A stretch of 49,532 bases of DNA from an uncultured Propionibacteriaceae bacterium (GTDB lineage Bacteria > Actinomycetota > Actinomycetes > Propionibacteriales > Propionibacteriaceae), in contig CAMDZW010000028.1 of NCBI GenBank assembly GCA_945911015.1, forward strand, positions 1 to 49,532, in the 5' to 3' direction. The translations under genes and the position numbers were made by a program. Below, in pieces: positions 16,943 through 24,771 of the stretch (its first letter is position 1; each line of letters starts with the position of its first letter). The notes beneath the pieces are model-generated. The model saw only the letters and a list, made by a program, of their open reading frames with translations, was not told where the DNA came from and searched no databases.

Positions 16943-18592
16943 TCAGCGGCGACGACGGGTGCGACGGGCCTGCGAGGGACGGATCACCGGTTGCCCTTGC
17001 TCGATGAAGTCGTCGCGGCGGTCGGCGGCGAAGGTGGCCAACGCATCGGCGAGCTCGATCGCCGACGGTTCGGCGGCCTGCACATCGACCCGCATGCCGT
17101 GCTCGGCGGCCGTCTTCGCGGTCGCCGGACCGATCGCAGCCAAGATCGTGCTCGGATGCGGCTTGCCGGCGATGCCGACCAGATTGCGCACCGTCGAGGA
17201 CGAGGTGAACACCACCGCATCGAACTTGCCCGACTTGATCGCCTCGCGCACATCGGCCGGCGGCGGTGCGGCCCGGACGGTCCGATAGGCGGTGACGTCG
17301 TCGACCTCCCACCCGAGCTCGATGAGGCCGGCGGCCAGGCTCTCCACGGCAATGTCAGCCCGCGGCAACAGCACCCGATTGATCGGGTCGAGGACATCGT
17401 CGTACGGCGGCCACTCGGCCACCAGCCCGCGAGCGGACTGTTCACCGGTGGGCACCAGATCGGGTTCGATCCCCCAGCCGCGCAGGGCGTCGGCGGTCAC
17501 TTCACCGACCGCGGCCACCTTCAGTCCGGAGAAGGCCCGGGCGTCCAGGCCGTACTCGAGGAACTTCTCGCGGATCGCGCGGATCGCGTTGACCGAGGTG
17601 AAGGCCACCCATTCGTAGCGGCCCTCGACCAGTCCCCGTACGGCCTTGTCCATCTGCTGCGGGGTCCGCGGCGGCTCGACCGAGATGGTCGGCACCTCCT
17701 CGGGACGGGCGCCATATCCGCGCAAGCGGTTGGTCAGCGGTGCGGCCTGATCCTTGGTGCGCGGCACCAGCACCCGCCATCCGAACAGCGGCTTGGACTC
17801 GAACCAGGTCAGATCGGTCCGCTGTTCCTCGGCGATCCCCAGGATCAGCTGCACGGGCTCGGATCCGTCGAGTTCGGACACCGACGGGTCTGCTTCGAGG
17901 TCCCCCAAGATCGTGGCCCAACTGCGCTGCTGGATCTGTCCGCCACGGCAGGTCACGATCACCGGGTCATCGGCGGATCGGCCCACGGCCAGAGCTGCGC
18001 TGGCCAGGTCGTCGACCGCATCGGCCCGGGTCGAGACCGCCACCACGGGGGTGTCGGCCCACTGCGCCACCTGGGACTTGGGGAAACGGCCGTCCATCGC
18101 GGCGACCACATGCACGCCGCCGGGCTGTTGCAGCGGCACTCCGGCGAACTCGGCCACCGCGGTCAGCTGCGACACCCCGGGTACGACCTCGAACTCAATC
18201 CCGGCGCGAACACAGGTCGCTGCCTCACCGGCGATCCCGGCGTCGAGGAAGGGGTCACCGGCCACCAGCCGCACCACCCGTCCCCCGGACTCGGCATGTC
18301 GGACCGTGGTGCGCGAACGGCTGGACGGCGGCAACGGGCGTCCCTTGTCATTGACGCCCAGGGTCACCACCCTCGTCCCTTCGCGCAGCGTGACAGCCGG
18401 ATGGGCGAGGAACTCGGCCAGCGATTCGTCGTCCAGCACGACGGTGTCTGCCTCGGCCAGCGCGGACACCGCACCCATCGTCAGCAGGTCCGGGTCTCCC
18501 GGACCCGTCCCGACATAGATGACCCGGCCCTTGGTCACCGGCATGGCCGGGCCTGGTGCCTCGGTGGTCCCGTGGACCGAAGTCGATGTCAC
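16943..18592 (-). CDS. hemD: Fused uroporphyrinogen-III C-methyltransferase (CobA-like) / uroporphyrinogen-III synthase
   Basis: A 549-aa two-domain protein. Residues about 20-260 form a tetrapyrrole methylase domain (VIYVGTGPGDPDLLTMGA, VRLVAGDPFLDAG, EVVPGVSQLTAV), which would make precorrin-2 for siroheme or cobalamin. Residues about 265-530 form uroporphyrinogen-III synthase (RVLVPRTKDQAAPL, WVAFTSVNAIRAI, VVFTSSSTVRNL), which closes the tetrapyrrole ring. The same fusion is common in actinobacteria (Rv0511-like). The start is a GTG at 18592 with GAGA upstream; an ATG at 18544 nearer the first domain is a fair alternative. The gene follows hemC by 73 bp. Confidence 0.9.
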   Translation of the reverse strand: MTSTSVHGTTEAPGPAMPVTKGRVIYVGTGPGDPDLLTMGAVSALAEADTVVLDDESLAEFLAHPAVTLREGTRVVTLGVNDKGRPLPPSSRSRTTVRHAESGGRVVRLVAGDPFLDAGIAGEAATCVRAGIEFEVVPGVSQLTAVAEFAGVPLQQPGGVHVVAAMDGRFPKSQVAQWADTPVVAVSTRADAVDDLASAALAVGRSADDPVIVTCRGGQIQQRSWATILGDLEADPSVSELDGSEPVQLILGIAEEQRTDLTWFESKPLFGWRVLVPRTKDQAAPLTNRLRGYGARPEEVPTISVEPPRTPQQMDKAVRGLVEGRYEWVAFTSVNAIRAIREKFLEYGLDARAFSGLKVAAVGEVTADALRGWGIEPDLVPTGEQSARGLVAEWPPYDDVLDPINRVLLPRADIAVESLAAGLIELGWEVDDVTAYRTVRAAPPPADVREAIKSGKFDAVVFTSSSTVRNLVGIAGKPHPSTILAAIGPATAKTAAEHGMRVDVQAAEPSAIELADALATFAADRRDDFIEQGQPVIRPSQARRTRRRR

Positions 18593-18665
18593 AGCCGTCT
18601 CTCAGTTCTTCACGATGTACGCCGGCCCGGAGATGTTCGGTCCAGCTCTGGTGCTGCCTCAGTGT

Positions 18666-19619
18666 TCAGTTCTGGTTCAGTTGTGCCAGCAGGTTGTCAG
18701 CCAGCCGGGTGCCGAGGTCTGCAGCCGAAGCTGCGGGCCCCTGTCCGGTCGCTCTCAGGAGCTGCGGTCGACCGTCCCTGGTGGAACTGCCACCTACGGT
18801 TCTCCCAATAACGGCGGCCATAGTCAAATCGGAGCCACTACCACATGGACTCGCCGGACGCGCCACCGCACCCACTGGAGCCATGCAGCCGGCCTCCAGA
18901 CGAGCCAACAGGGCACGCTCGGCGAGGACACAGGCCTCAGTGTCCGGGTCCGAGATTTTCCTTACCTGGTTAAAAATTTCGTCATTGCCCTCGACAACTT
19001 CGAGGGCCAACGCACCCTGCGCCGGGGCCGGCAACATGATCTCGTCGCCGAGCTCGGTGGCGGTCAGAGTTCCCACTCGGGATGTGCTGTCAGCGAACAG
19101 ACCCAGCCGCCGCAGACCGGCACTGGCCAGCACGACGGCGTCCACGTCACCGGAGTGGACGAGGTCGAGACGGGTGCCGACATTGCCTCGGATCGGCACG
19201 ACCTCGAGGTCCACTCCCTGGGCCAGGGCCCAGGCCTGGAGCTGGACCGCCCGCCGCGGCGATCCGGTGCCCACCCGGACACCGTCGCGCAGCTCGTCAG
19301 GGCCGAGCCCCACGAGCACGTCAGCCACCGCCTCCCGTACCGGGTGGGCCGCGATCACCAGTCCGGGCGCGGGCGCGGTGGGAAGGTCCTTCGCCGAGTG
19401 GACGGCGAGGTCGACCTCCCCGGCGAGCAGGCAGGAACGAAGCTTCTGGGCGAACACACCGGTCCCGCCGATCTCGGTGAGGTGGCGGCGGTCAGTGTCG
19501 CCGTCGGTGGTGACACCGACCAGCTCGGTCTCGATGCCATGTTCGTTGAGCAGCGCCGCGACATGACCGGTCTGGGCCATCGACAGCGGCGAGGGGCGGG
19601 CCCCGACCCGGATCCTCAT
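18666..19619 (-). CDS. hemC: Hydroxymethylbilane synthase (porphobilinogen deaminase)
   Basis: This 317-aa enzyme polymerises four porphobilinogens into hydroxymethylbilane. Motifs are RVGARPSPLSMAQ at the start, AVHSAKDLPT, VGTGSPRRAVQL, and the cofactor-attachment cysteine in LEAGCMAPVGA (about C245), which carries the dipyrromethane primer. The ATG at 19619 overlaps the hemA stop (TGATG) and has AAGG 7 nt upstream; a GTG three bases earlier is also possible. The overlap shows tight coupling of the first and third enzymes of the pathway. Confidence 0.94.
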   Translation of the reverse strand: MRIRVGARPSPLSMAQTGHVAALLNEHGIETELVGVTTDGDTDRRHLTEIGGTGVFAQKLRSCLLAGEVDLAVHSAKDLPTAPAPGLVIAAHPVREAVADVLVGLGPDELRDGVRVGTGSPRRAVQLQAWALAQGVDLEVVPIRGNVGTRLDLVHSGDVDAVVLASAGLRRLGLFADSTSRVGTLTATELGDEIMLPAPAQGALALEVVEGNDEIFNQVRKISDPDTEACVLAERALLARLEAGCMAPVGAVARPASPCGSGSDLTMAAVIGRTVGGSSTRDGRPQLLRATGQGPAASAADLGTRLADNLLAQLNQN

Positions 19620-20878
19620 CACGGCACCTTCGGGGTCATCACGATGTCCACCTCGGACTGGTCCAGGGCGAACAAGGTCCGCAGCGCGGCCGCATAGTCC
19701 ATCGAGTCGTCCCCGGCGAACTCCTGGACCCGCACGGTCGGGGCGTGGAGCAGTTTCTGCGCCACCCGGCGGACCGACCGCTCGACCTCATCCCGTACGG
19801 CATCGTCCACCGACCCCAGCCGGGTCCCGAGACGGGACAGCTCGGTGCTGACGACCTCCTCGGCCATCGAGCGCAGCGCGACCACCGTGGGGATGACGCT
19901 GCGGGCCCGGCGATCCTCGGCAAATGCGCCGAGTTCCTCGGCGACCACGGCCCTGGCCTGAGTGACGCCTTCGACCGAGGCCAACGCGGGTGCTGCGGCA
20001 CGCAGCGTCTCCAGGTTGATCAGTCGCAGCTCGAGCTGCTCGGCAATGGCGCCGTCGACATCCGGGGGCATGGCCAGGTCAACGACGGACGACACCGCAG
20101 TGCCGGTCAGTTCAGCCACCCCGATGAAGGGGGCAGCCGCGCCGGTGCAGGAGATGACGACCTCGGCTCCCGCCACTGCTTCGCGCCACGACGACCATGG
20201 CAACGCGGTCACCTCGAGTTCCTGGGCGAGCCGCTGGGCAGCGGCGTGGGTACGGTTCACCACGCACAGGTCCCCGCCGGCGGCGGTCACCGCGCGAGCG
20301 GCCGCTGATGCCATCTGCCCGGCCCCCAGGACCACCACTCGACGTCCGGCCACCGGCCCGAGCTCGGTCATCGCCGCATCCACCAGCGAGCGCCCGGCCC
20401 GGCCGATCTCGGTCTCGGCACGGACCCGCTTGCCGACCCGGATCCCGGCCTGGAAGAGCTGATTCAGCGCGGATCCGACGGTCCCGGCGGCCTGGCCGAG
20501 CCCGAGCGCATCGCGGAACTGGCCGAGCACCTGGTCCTCACCGGGGACGACCGAGTCGAGGCCGGCAGCGACGGAGAAGGCATGGGCGACCACGGCCTCG
20601 TCATAGTGCACGGCACAGGACTGCTGCAGGTCATTGGTCGACAGCCCCGAGACCTGGCTGAGGGCGGTCGCCACATCGACCAGGGCGCCGTGGAAGCGGT
20701 CGACGTGGGCATAGATCTCGACCCGGTTGCAGGTCGACATCACCGTGGCCTCACTGACATGGGCACTGGCCACCAGGGCATGACACAACTTCGTCGCGGC
20801 GTCGGGTGTCAATGACACCGCAGCAAGGGTGTCCAGGCTCGCGGTGTGATGCGACAGGCTGAACGCGAACAGACTCAT
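19619..20878 (-). CDS. hemA: Glutamyl-tRNA reductase
   Basis: A 419-aa NADPH-dependent enzyme that reduces glutamyl-tRNA to glutamate-1-semialdehyde, the committed step of the C5 heme pathway. The nucleophilic cysteine is C50 in MSTCNRVEIYA. The NADPH-binding domain reads VVVLGAGQMASAAARAV near residue 190. The C-terminal dimerisation helices follow (RSMAEEVVSTELSRL). Its ATG overlaps the rex stop (ATGA), so Rex and the rate-limiting enzyme are made from one message. Confidence 0.94.
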   Translation of the reverse strand: MSLFAFSLSHHTASLDTLAAVSLTPDAATKLCHALVASAHVSEATVMSTCNRVEIYAHVDRFHGALVDVATALSQVSGLSTNDLQQSCAVHYDEAVVAHAFSVAAGLDSVVPGEDQVLGQFRDALGLGQAAGTVGSALNQLFQAGIRVGKRVRAETEIGRAGRSLVDAAMTELGPVAGRRVVVLGAGQMASAAARAVTAAGGDLCVVNRTHAAAQRLAQELEVTALPWSSWREAVAGAEVVISCTGAAAPFIGVAELTGTAVSSVVDLAMPPDVDGAIAEQLELRLINLETLRAAAPALASVEGVTQARAVVAEELGAFAEDRRARSVIPTVVALRSMAEEVVSTELSRLGTRLGSVDDAVRDEVERSVRRVAQKLLHAPTVRVQEFAGDDSMDYAAALRTLFALDQSEVDIVMTPKVP

Positions 20879-21666
20879 CGCGCGGACCTCCGGGAAGGTG
20901 TGGGAACCGTGAGGTTCGGGTCGGATGTGTGAGCGGCCTGGTCGGGTGTGGGGGCCGACTCACGGTGCTGACGACGGACCGCGTCGAGCTTGCGCTGTTC
21001 GTGGTACGCGAGAATCTGCAGTTCCTGACCGAGATCGACCTTGCGGACCGCGATCGCCTCGGGAGCAATCAACACGGTGGAACTGAAGTTGAGGATGCTG
21101 GTGATGCCGCTGCGGACGAGGACGTCGCAGACCTCCTGCGCGGCCCAGTCCGGCGTGGAGATGACGCCGATGACAGCTCCGGTGCTGTGGACGGTCTGCT
21201 CCAGATCGGCCTGATCGGTGATGGTGACTCCGCCGATTTCGGTGCCGATCACGGCCGGGTTCACATCGACCAGGGCAACGATGCGGAATCCTCCGCGAGC
21301 ACCGAAGTCGGCGCTGCGGGCCAGTGCGGTGCCGAGGTTGCCGACCCCGACCAGGACGACCGGCCAGTCCGTCGCGGCCCCGATCTCGCGGCCGATCTGG
21401 AATCGGAGGAACTCGACGTCATAGCCGACGCCACGTGTTCCGTACGATCCCAGGTGGGAGAGGTCCTTGCGCAGCTGGGCCGAGTTGACCCCGGCGGTTT
21501 CGGCCAGTTCACCGGAGCTGATGGTGGCCACACCGGAATCAGACAGCTCGTTGAGGGCCCGCAGGTAGCCGGGCAGCCGAGCGATCGTGGCCTCGGGGAT
21601 CCGGGACGACCGCGAAGGGAGAACCGGGTCGTGTGACACGATCCGCGACGGCTTCTCGACAGGCAC
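20875..21666 (-). CDS. rex: Redox-sensing transcriptional repressor Rex
   Basis: A 263-aa repressor that binds DNA when NADH is low and releases it when NADH rises. The N-terminal winged helix covers about residues 22-85 (IPEATIARLPGYLRAL, then SAQLRKDLSHLGSYG). The Rossmann domain includes VVLVGVGNLGTALA, and a C-terminal swapped helix follows (ELQILAYHEQRK). The tail of about 40 residues is rich in Pro, Ser and Thr. The start is a GTG with GAGGT upstream. A near-consensus Rex operator 70 bp upstream suggests autoregulation and control of the coupled hemACD genes. Confidence 0.95.
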   Translation of the reverse strand: MPVEKPSRIVSHDPVLPSRSSRIPEATIARLPGYLRALNELSDSGVATISSGELAETAGVNSAQLRKDLSHLGSYGTRGVGYDVEFLRFQIGREIGAATDWPVVLVGVGNLGTALARSADFGARGGFRIVALVDVNPAVIGTEIGGVTITDQADLEQTVHSTGAVIGVISTPDWAAQEVCDVLVRSGITSILNFSSTVLIAPEAIAVRKVDLGQELQILAYHEQRKLDAVRRQHRESAPTPDQAAHTSDPNLTVPTPSRRSAR

Positions 21667-21735
21667 GGTTGAGCGACCTCATGCTTTCCTGGAGCCACCC
21701 GTGACGACGCGGGTGGACGCCCCCACTGTAGGAGC

Positions 21736-21753
21736 TTGTGAACAAGTGCACAA
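21736..21753. promoter_or_regulatory. Rex operator (ROP) in the rex / glutaredoxin divergent region
   Basis: TTGTGAACAAGTGCACAA differs at one position from the consensus TTGTGAANNNNTTCACAA. It lies 70 bp upstream of rex and 50 bp upstream of the divergent glutaredoxin gene. Binding here could therefore control both the rex-hem operon and the glutaredoxin-HAD-LacI operon. Confidence 0.82.
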
Positions 21754-21802
21754 ACCAAGCAGACCATCAGGCGACCCCGTGGGAAGGGCTAGGATCTGTC
21801 GA

Positions 21803-22039
21803 ATGGCGGACCGCGTGAGGATCTACGTACGACAGCAGTGCCATCTGTGCGACGAGGCGGTCGCCGTGGCGCGTGCCGTGGCCGCCGAGTGCGGGACTGG
21901 GGTCGAACTGGTCGACATCGACGCCGATCCGGCCCTGCGCGAGCGGTACACCGACCAGGTGCCGGTGACCATGGTGGACGGGCGACAGCACGACTACTGG
22001 CGGGTCGATCCGGACCGACTGCGGGCAGCCCTGAGATGA
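21803..22039 (+). CDS. Glutaredoxin-like protein (DUF836 type)
   Basis: A 78-aa thioredoxin-fold protein with the redox motif RQQCHLCDEA (C13 and C16) near the N-terminus and a cis-proline region TDQVPVTMVDG. The family includes small oxidoreductases of unassigned partner; in mycothiol bacteria it could act as a dithiol reductase. The ATG at 21803 has AGGATC about 8 nt upstream. Its stop overlaps the ATG of the HAD gene (ATGA). The Rex operator lies 50 bp upstream. Position next to hemA is conserved in mycobacteria (Rv0508 position, from memory). Confidence 0.87.
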   Translation: MADRVRIYVRQQCHLCDEAVAVARAVAAECGTGVELVDIDADPALRERYTDQVPVTMVDGRQHDYWRVDPDRLRAALR

Positions 22040-22069
22040 GCCAGCCTGAGATGAGCCAGCCTGAGATGA
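22031..22069 (+). repeat. 15-bp tandem repeat carrying start codons
   Basis: The 15-bp unit CTGAGATGAGCCAGC occurs twice and is followed by a 9-bp partial third copy. Each copy contains an in-frame ATG, giving the HAD protein a Met-Ser-Gln-Pro-Glu repeat and three possible starts at 22036, 22051 and 22066. The first copy also contains the glutaredoxin stop. Confidence 0.93.
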
Positions 22070-22833
22070 AGCGAACAGCAGCCTTCTTCGATCTCGACAA
22101 CACCCTGGTCCGGGGGGCCTCCATCTACCTGGTGGCCAAGGGCCTCCATGCCCGCGGCATCCTGACCACCGGCCTGATCCTGCGGGGGCTGTGGTACCAC
22201 CTCATCTACCGGGTCGCCGGTGAACGGGAGGACCACATGGATGTGGCCCGCGACTCGTTGTTGGGGATCATTGCCCAGATGTCGGTCGAGGAGGTCGGCC
22301 GGGCCACCGACGAGATCTATGACGAACTGATCGCCGATCGACTCTGGCCCGGCACCGTTGGCCTGGCCAAGGACCATCTGGCCGGTGCCGATGAGGTGTG
22401 GCTGGTCACCGCCGCACCGCTCGAGGTGGCCGAGGTGATCGCGCGGCGACTCGGTTTCACCGGAGCCCTCGGGACCCGGGCCGAGCAGATCGACGGTGTC
22501 TACACCGGGCGGCTGGAGGGGCGACTGCTGCACGGACCGGACAAGGCCGCGGCCGTGACCGCACTGTCGGCATCGCGCGGGATCGAGCTGGCTCGCAGCT
22601 TTGCCTATTCCGATTCGTCAAATGACCTGCCCTTGTTGAACCTGGTGGGCGAACCGGTTGCGGTCAATCCGGACCGCACGCTGCGCATTCATGCCCACCG
22701 CGCTGGATGGCCCATCCGAGATTTCCGCCTCGCGCGGCGGTGGGTGGGTTACGGTGTTGCCGGTGCCGTGGGCGGTGTGACGACTCTGGGCGCCGTTTCA
22801 CTGGTCAGCAAGATGCGGAAGGGCAGGCGATGA
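22036..22833 (+). CDS. HAD-IB family phosphatase (SerB-like)
   Basis: A 265-aa haloacid-dehalogenase hydrolase of subfamily IB, related to phosphoserine phosphatases. Motif I is FFDLDNTLV with the nucleophile at D19 and the general acid at D21 (counting from the first ATG). Motif II is VTAAPLEV, and motif IV appears as YSDSSNDLPLL. After the catalytic domain comes a short basic region and a hydrophobic C-terminal segment (VGYGVAGAVGGVTTLGAV), a possible membrane anchor. Three in-frame ATGs lie in a tandem repeat; the first overlaps the glutaredoxin stop. The stop overlaps the downstream LacI gene (ATGA). Substrate unknown. Confidence 0.88.
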   Translation: MSQPEMSQPEMKRTAAFFDLDNTLVRGASIYLVAKGLHARGILTTGLILRGLWYHLIYRVAGEREDHMDVARDSLLGIIAQMSVEEVGRATDEIYDELIADRLWPGTVGLAKDHLAGADEVWLVTAAPLEVAEVIARRLGFTGALGTRAEQIDGVYTGRLEGRLLHGPDKAAAVTALSASRGIELARSFAYSDSSNDLPLLNLVGEPVAVNPDRTLRIHAHRAGWPIRDFRLARRWVGYGVAGAVGGVTTLGAVSLVSKMRKGRR

Positions 22834-23834
22834 CGTCGTCAGCGAGCGTCAAGGATGTCGCTCGGCGTGCGGGCGTTTCACTGGGTACGGTCTCGAATGT
22901 GCTCAACCACCCGTCCCGGGTGCGGGAGGAGACCCGGCAGCGGGTCGAGCAGGCCATCGCCGAGCTCGGCTTTGTCCGCAACGAGTCAGCGCGACAGCTT
23001 CGCGCCGGACAGTCGCGAGTGCTGTCCTATCTGGTGCCGAGCACCGACAACCCGTTCTTCACCGACGTCGCCCGCGGCGCCCGTGAGGCGGCCGGTCCCG
23101 ACGGTCTTGCGCTGGTGCTGTGCAGCAGCGACGGCAGCCCCGAGTCCGAGATCAACCACCTACGCCTACTCGGCCAGCTGCGCGTCCAGGGAGTGTTGGT
23201 GACACCGATCCACCACGCGCCCGAGGCCGAGCTCGCCGCCCTGGCCCGCCAAGGGGTGGGGGTGGTGATGGTGGACCGTCCGGCCGAAGGCGCCCCCTAC
23301 TGTTCGGTCTCGATCGACGACATTGCGGGGGGCAAGCTGGCCGTCGAGCACTTGATCGCGCAGGGTCACCGCTCGATCGGGTTCATGGGCGATCCGCAGC
23401 TGCACGGGCAGGTGGCTGAGCGGCTCCAAGGGGCCCGGCAGGCGGTGACACAGGCAGGTCTCCCGGAGTCTGCGTTGCGGCTGATTCCGGCACCTCAGAT
23501 GTCGATCGAAGCAGGCTGGTTGGCCGGGGAAACGGTCTGCCAGGGCCCGGATCCGGTGAGCGCGGTCTACTGCGCGAATGACTTGTTGGCTCTGGGCCTG
23601 CTGCAGTACGCGGTCAGCCATCAGGTCTCGGTCCCCGGCGACCTGGCCATCGCCGGCCATGACGACATCGACTTCGCCGCCGGCGCCGCGGTGCCGTTGA
23701 CCTCGGTGCGACAGCCCCGCGAGGAGCTGGGCCGCACCGCGGTGGAACTGCTCAGGTCCGAGGACGGCAGCCACGTCCACCAGTCGGTGGTCTTCACCCC
23801 AGAGCTCATCGTCCGGGCCTCCACAGTGGGCTGA
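22830..23834 (+). CDS. LacI-family transcriptional regulator
   Basis: A 334-aa repressor. The helix-turn-helix is ASVKDVARRAGVSLGTVSNV, the hinge helix RNESARQLRAG, and the sensor domain begins SRVLSYLVPSTDNPFFTDV. Later motifs VYCANDLLALGLL and AIAGHDDIDFA are typical of sugar-responsive members. The ATG at 22830 overlaps the HAD stop (ATGA), so it is the third gene of the glutaredoxin-HAD operon rather than a stand-alone gene. No sugar genes are adjacent, and its regulon is not apparent. Confidence 0.9.
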   Translation: MTSSASVKDVARRAGVSLGTVSNVLNHPSRVREETRQRVEQAIAELGFVRNESARQLRAGQSRVLSYLVPSTDNPFFTDVARGAREAAGPDGLALVLCSSDGSPESEINHLRLLGQLRVQGVLVTPIHHAPEAELAALARQGVGVVMVDRPAEGAPYCSVSIDDIAGGKLAVEHLIAQGHRSIGFMGDPQLHGQVAERLQGARQAVTQAGLPESALRLIPAPQMSIEAGWLAGETVCQGPDPVSAVYCANDLLALGLLQYAVSHQVSVPGDLAIAGHDDIDFAAGAAVPLTSVRQPREELGRTAVELLRSEDGSHVHQSVVFTPELIVRASTVG

Positions 23835-23912
23835 ACCCGAGATGGTGATGAACCGGGCCCACCGGGGGTCCCGCACCAGCCGAGGCCCGATCCGTCGTCG
23901 ACGCACGACAAA

Positions 23913-23951
23913 CACCCGCACCTGCCGTTCGACGGCGGACAGGGACGGGTG
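23913..23951. terminator. Bipartite hairpin after the LacI gene
   Basis: An outer 6-bp stem (CACCCG / CGGGTG) encloses an inner 7-bp stem (CTGCCGT / ACGGCGG, one G-T pair) with a TCG loop. It stands about 80 bp past the LacI stop in a convergent gap, so termination is the likely role. There is no T-tract. Confidence 0.4.
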
Positions 23952-24020
23952 CTGTCAGTACTGGCGTTGTTGACCCGAGACGATCAGTCCGGTCACTCCC
24001 ATGATCCCGCGCCACACCAT

Positions 24021-24074
24021 GACACCCAGCAAAGAGGGGACACCCAGCAAAGAGGGGACACCCGACGAAGAGGG
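24021..24074. repeat. Three tandem 18-bp repeats
   Basis: The unit GACACCCAGCAAAGAGGG occurs twice exactly (24021-24038, 24039-24056) and a third time with three changes (24057-24074). It lies outside any confident gene. Read on the plus strand from ATG 24019 it would encode a Thr-Pro-Ser-Lys-Glu-Gly repeat, but coding is not supported. Confidence 0.9.
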
Positions 24075-24136
24075 TGGAATCACGAGCGAAAGGCAGTCCC
24101 GAGCCGGGTCTCCGACAATCCGGACTGCCGCGTCAC

Positions 24137-24238
24137 TCACTTACCAGCGCGACGACGCTGAATGCGCGTCCTCTTCAGCAGCTTGCGGTGCTTCTTCTTC
24201 GCCATACGCTTGCGACGCTTCTTGATGACCGAACCCAC
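24137..24238 (-). CDS. Small 30S ribosomal protein bS22-type (AURKAIP1/COX24 domain)
   Basis: A 33-aa, extremely basic protein starting [20 protein letters not shown] after a GTG start. It closely resembles the mycobacterial bS22 protein found on the small ribosomal subunit and the widespread actinobacterial AURKAIP1/COX24-domain peptide. GAGGAG lies 8 nt before the GTG at 24238, which fixes the start. It follows the BldC-like gene by 96 bp on the same strand, an arrangement I recall as conserved in mycobacteria (Rv0500A-Rv0500B). Confidence 0.93.
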
Positions 24239-24334
24239 GGGTGGTACTCCTCAGACGGTGTAGATCTTCGCCACGCGGCGCGATCTCGAACAGACACATG
24301 CTACCGGAATTGGCCGCCGTGGCCGAACCCGGTG

Positions 24335-24547
24335 TCAACCCACGTCGTAGATCGAATTGCGCAGGTAGTTGTCGACCGCAGATTCGGGGACGCGGAAGTT
24401 GCGCCCGAAGCGGACGGCTTCGATGTCACCGGCATGGATCATCCGGTAGACCGACATCTTCGACACCCGCATCACGGCGGCGACCTCGGCCACGGTCAGG
24501 AACTTGACCTGGTCGATCGATCCCAGTGACCTCGAGTCTGGCGACAT
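24335..24547 (-). CDS. BldC-like helix-turn-helix protein (MerR/excisionase-type)
   Basis: A 70-aa DNA-binding protein. The winged-helix motif reads KFLTVAEVAAVMRVSKMSVY, followed by RMIHAGDIEAVRFGRNFRVP and a C-terminal helix. This matches BldC, a developmental regulator of Streptomyces that binds direct repeats cooperatively, and its actinobacterial relatives. The ATG at 24547 is preferred because GAGGAAA lies 7 nt upstream and the length matches BldC; an ATG at 24574 gives 79 aa. It sits upstream of the bS22 gene and near proC, as in other actinobacteria. Confidence 0.9.
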   Translation of the reverse strand: MSPDSRSLGSIDQVKFLTVAEVAAVMRVSKMSVYRMIHAGDIEAVRFGRNFRVPESAVDNYLRNSIYDVG

Positions 24548-24771
24548 GCGTGTTTCCTCACTCGGCACGGCCATCGGCCCGGCTTCCCTTCCGGCCCGTA
24601 CGTACCTGAGGGTGAAGCTTAGGCCAACAGCCCGCCCACGGAAACCCTCCATCGTCCTACAGCTCTCACCGCGACACCGGATGACACACCGTACGAGCAA
24701 AGATTGCTCCGCTGATTTTGGATTCAACGACCCGCAGGTGATCGATGATGGACCGGATCCAGGGAGGGACC

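Larger units (their letters stand above)
23835..24136. other. 302-bp convergent intergenic region
   Basis: This gap between the LacI gene (plus) and the bS22 gene (minus) holds a strong hairpin at 23913-23951 and three 18-bp tandem repeats at 24021-24074. Short open frames exist on both strands across the repeats, but none has a convincing ribosome-binding site or domain. I see no RNA gene. Confidence 0.6.

Noticed and set aside
16595..18811. A 738-codon open frame on the plus strand opposite yaaA and hemD
   Set aside because: Shadow of well-supported minus-strand genes; composition is rich in Gly, Arg and His with no domain.
24021..24074. CRISPR array
   Set aside because: The 18-bp units are directly tandem without spacers, and no cas gene is present.
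23955..24225. Short open frames on both strands across the 18-bp repeats
   Set aside because: No ribosome-binding site, overlap with the bS22 gene, and no domain; repeat-driven frames are expected by chance.
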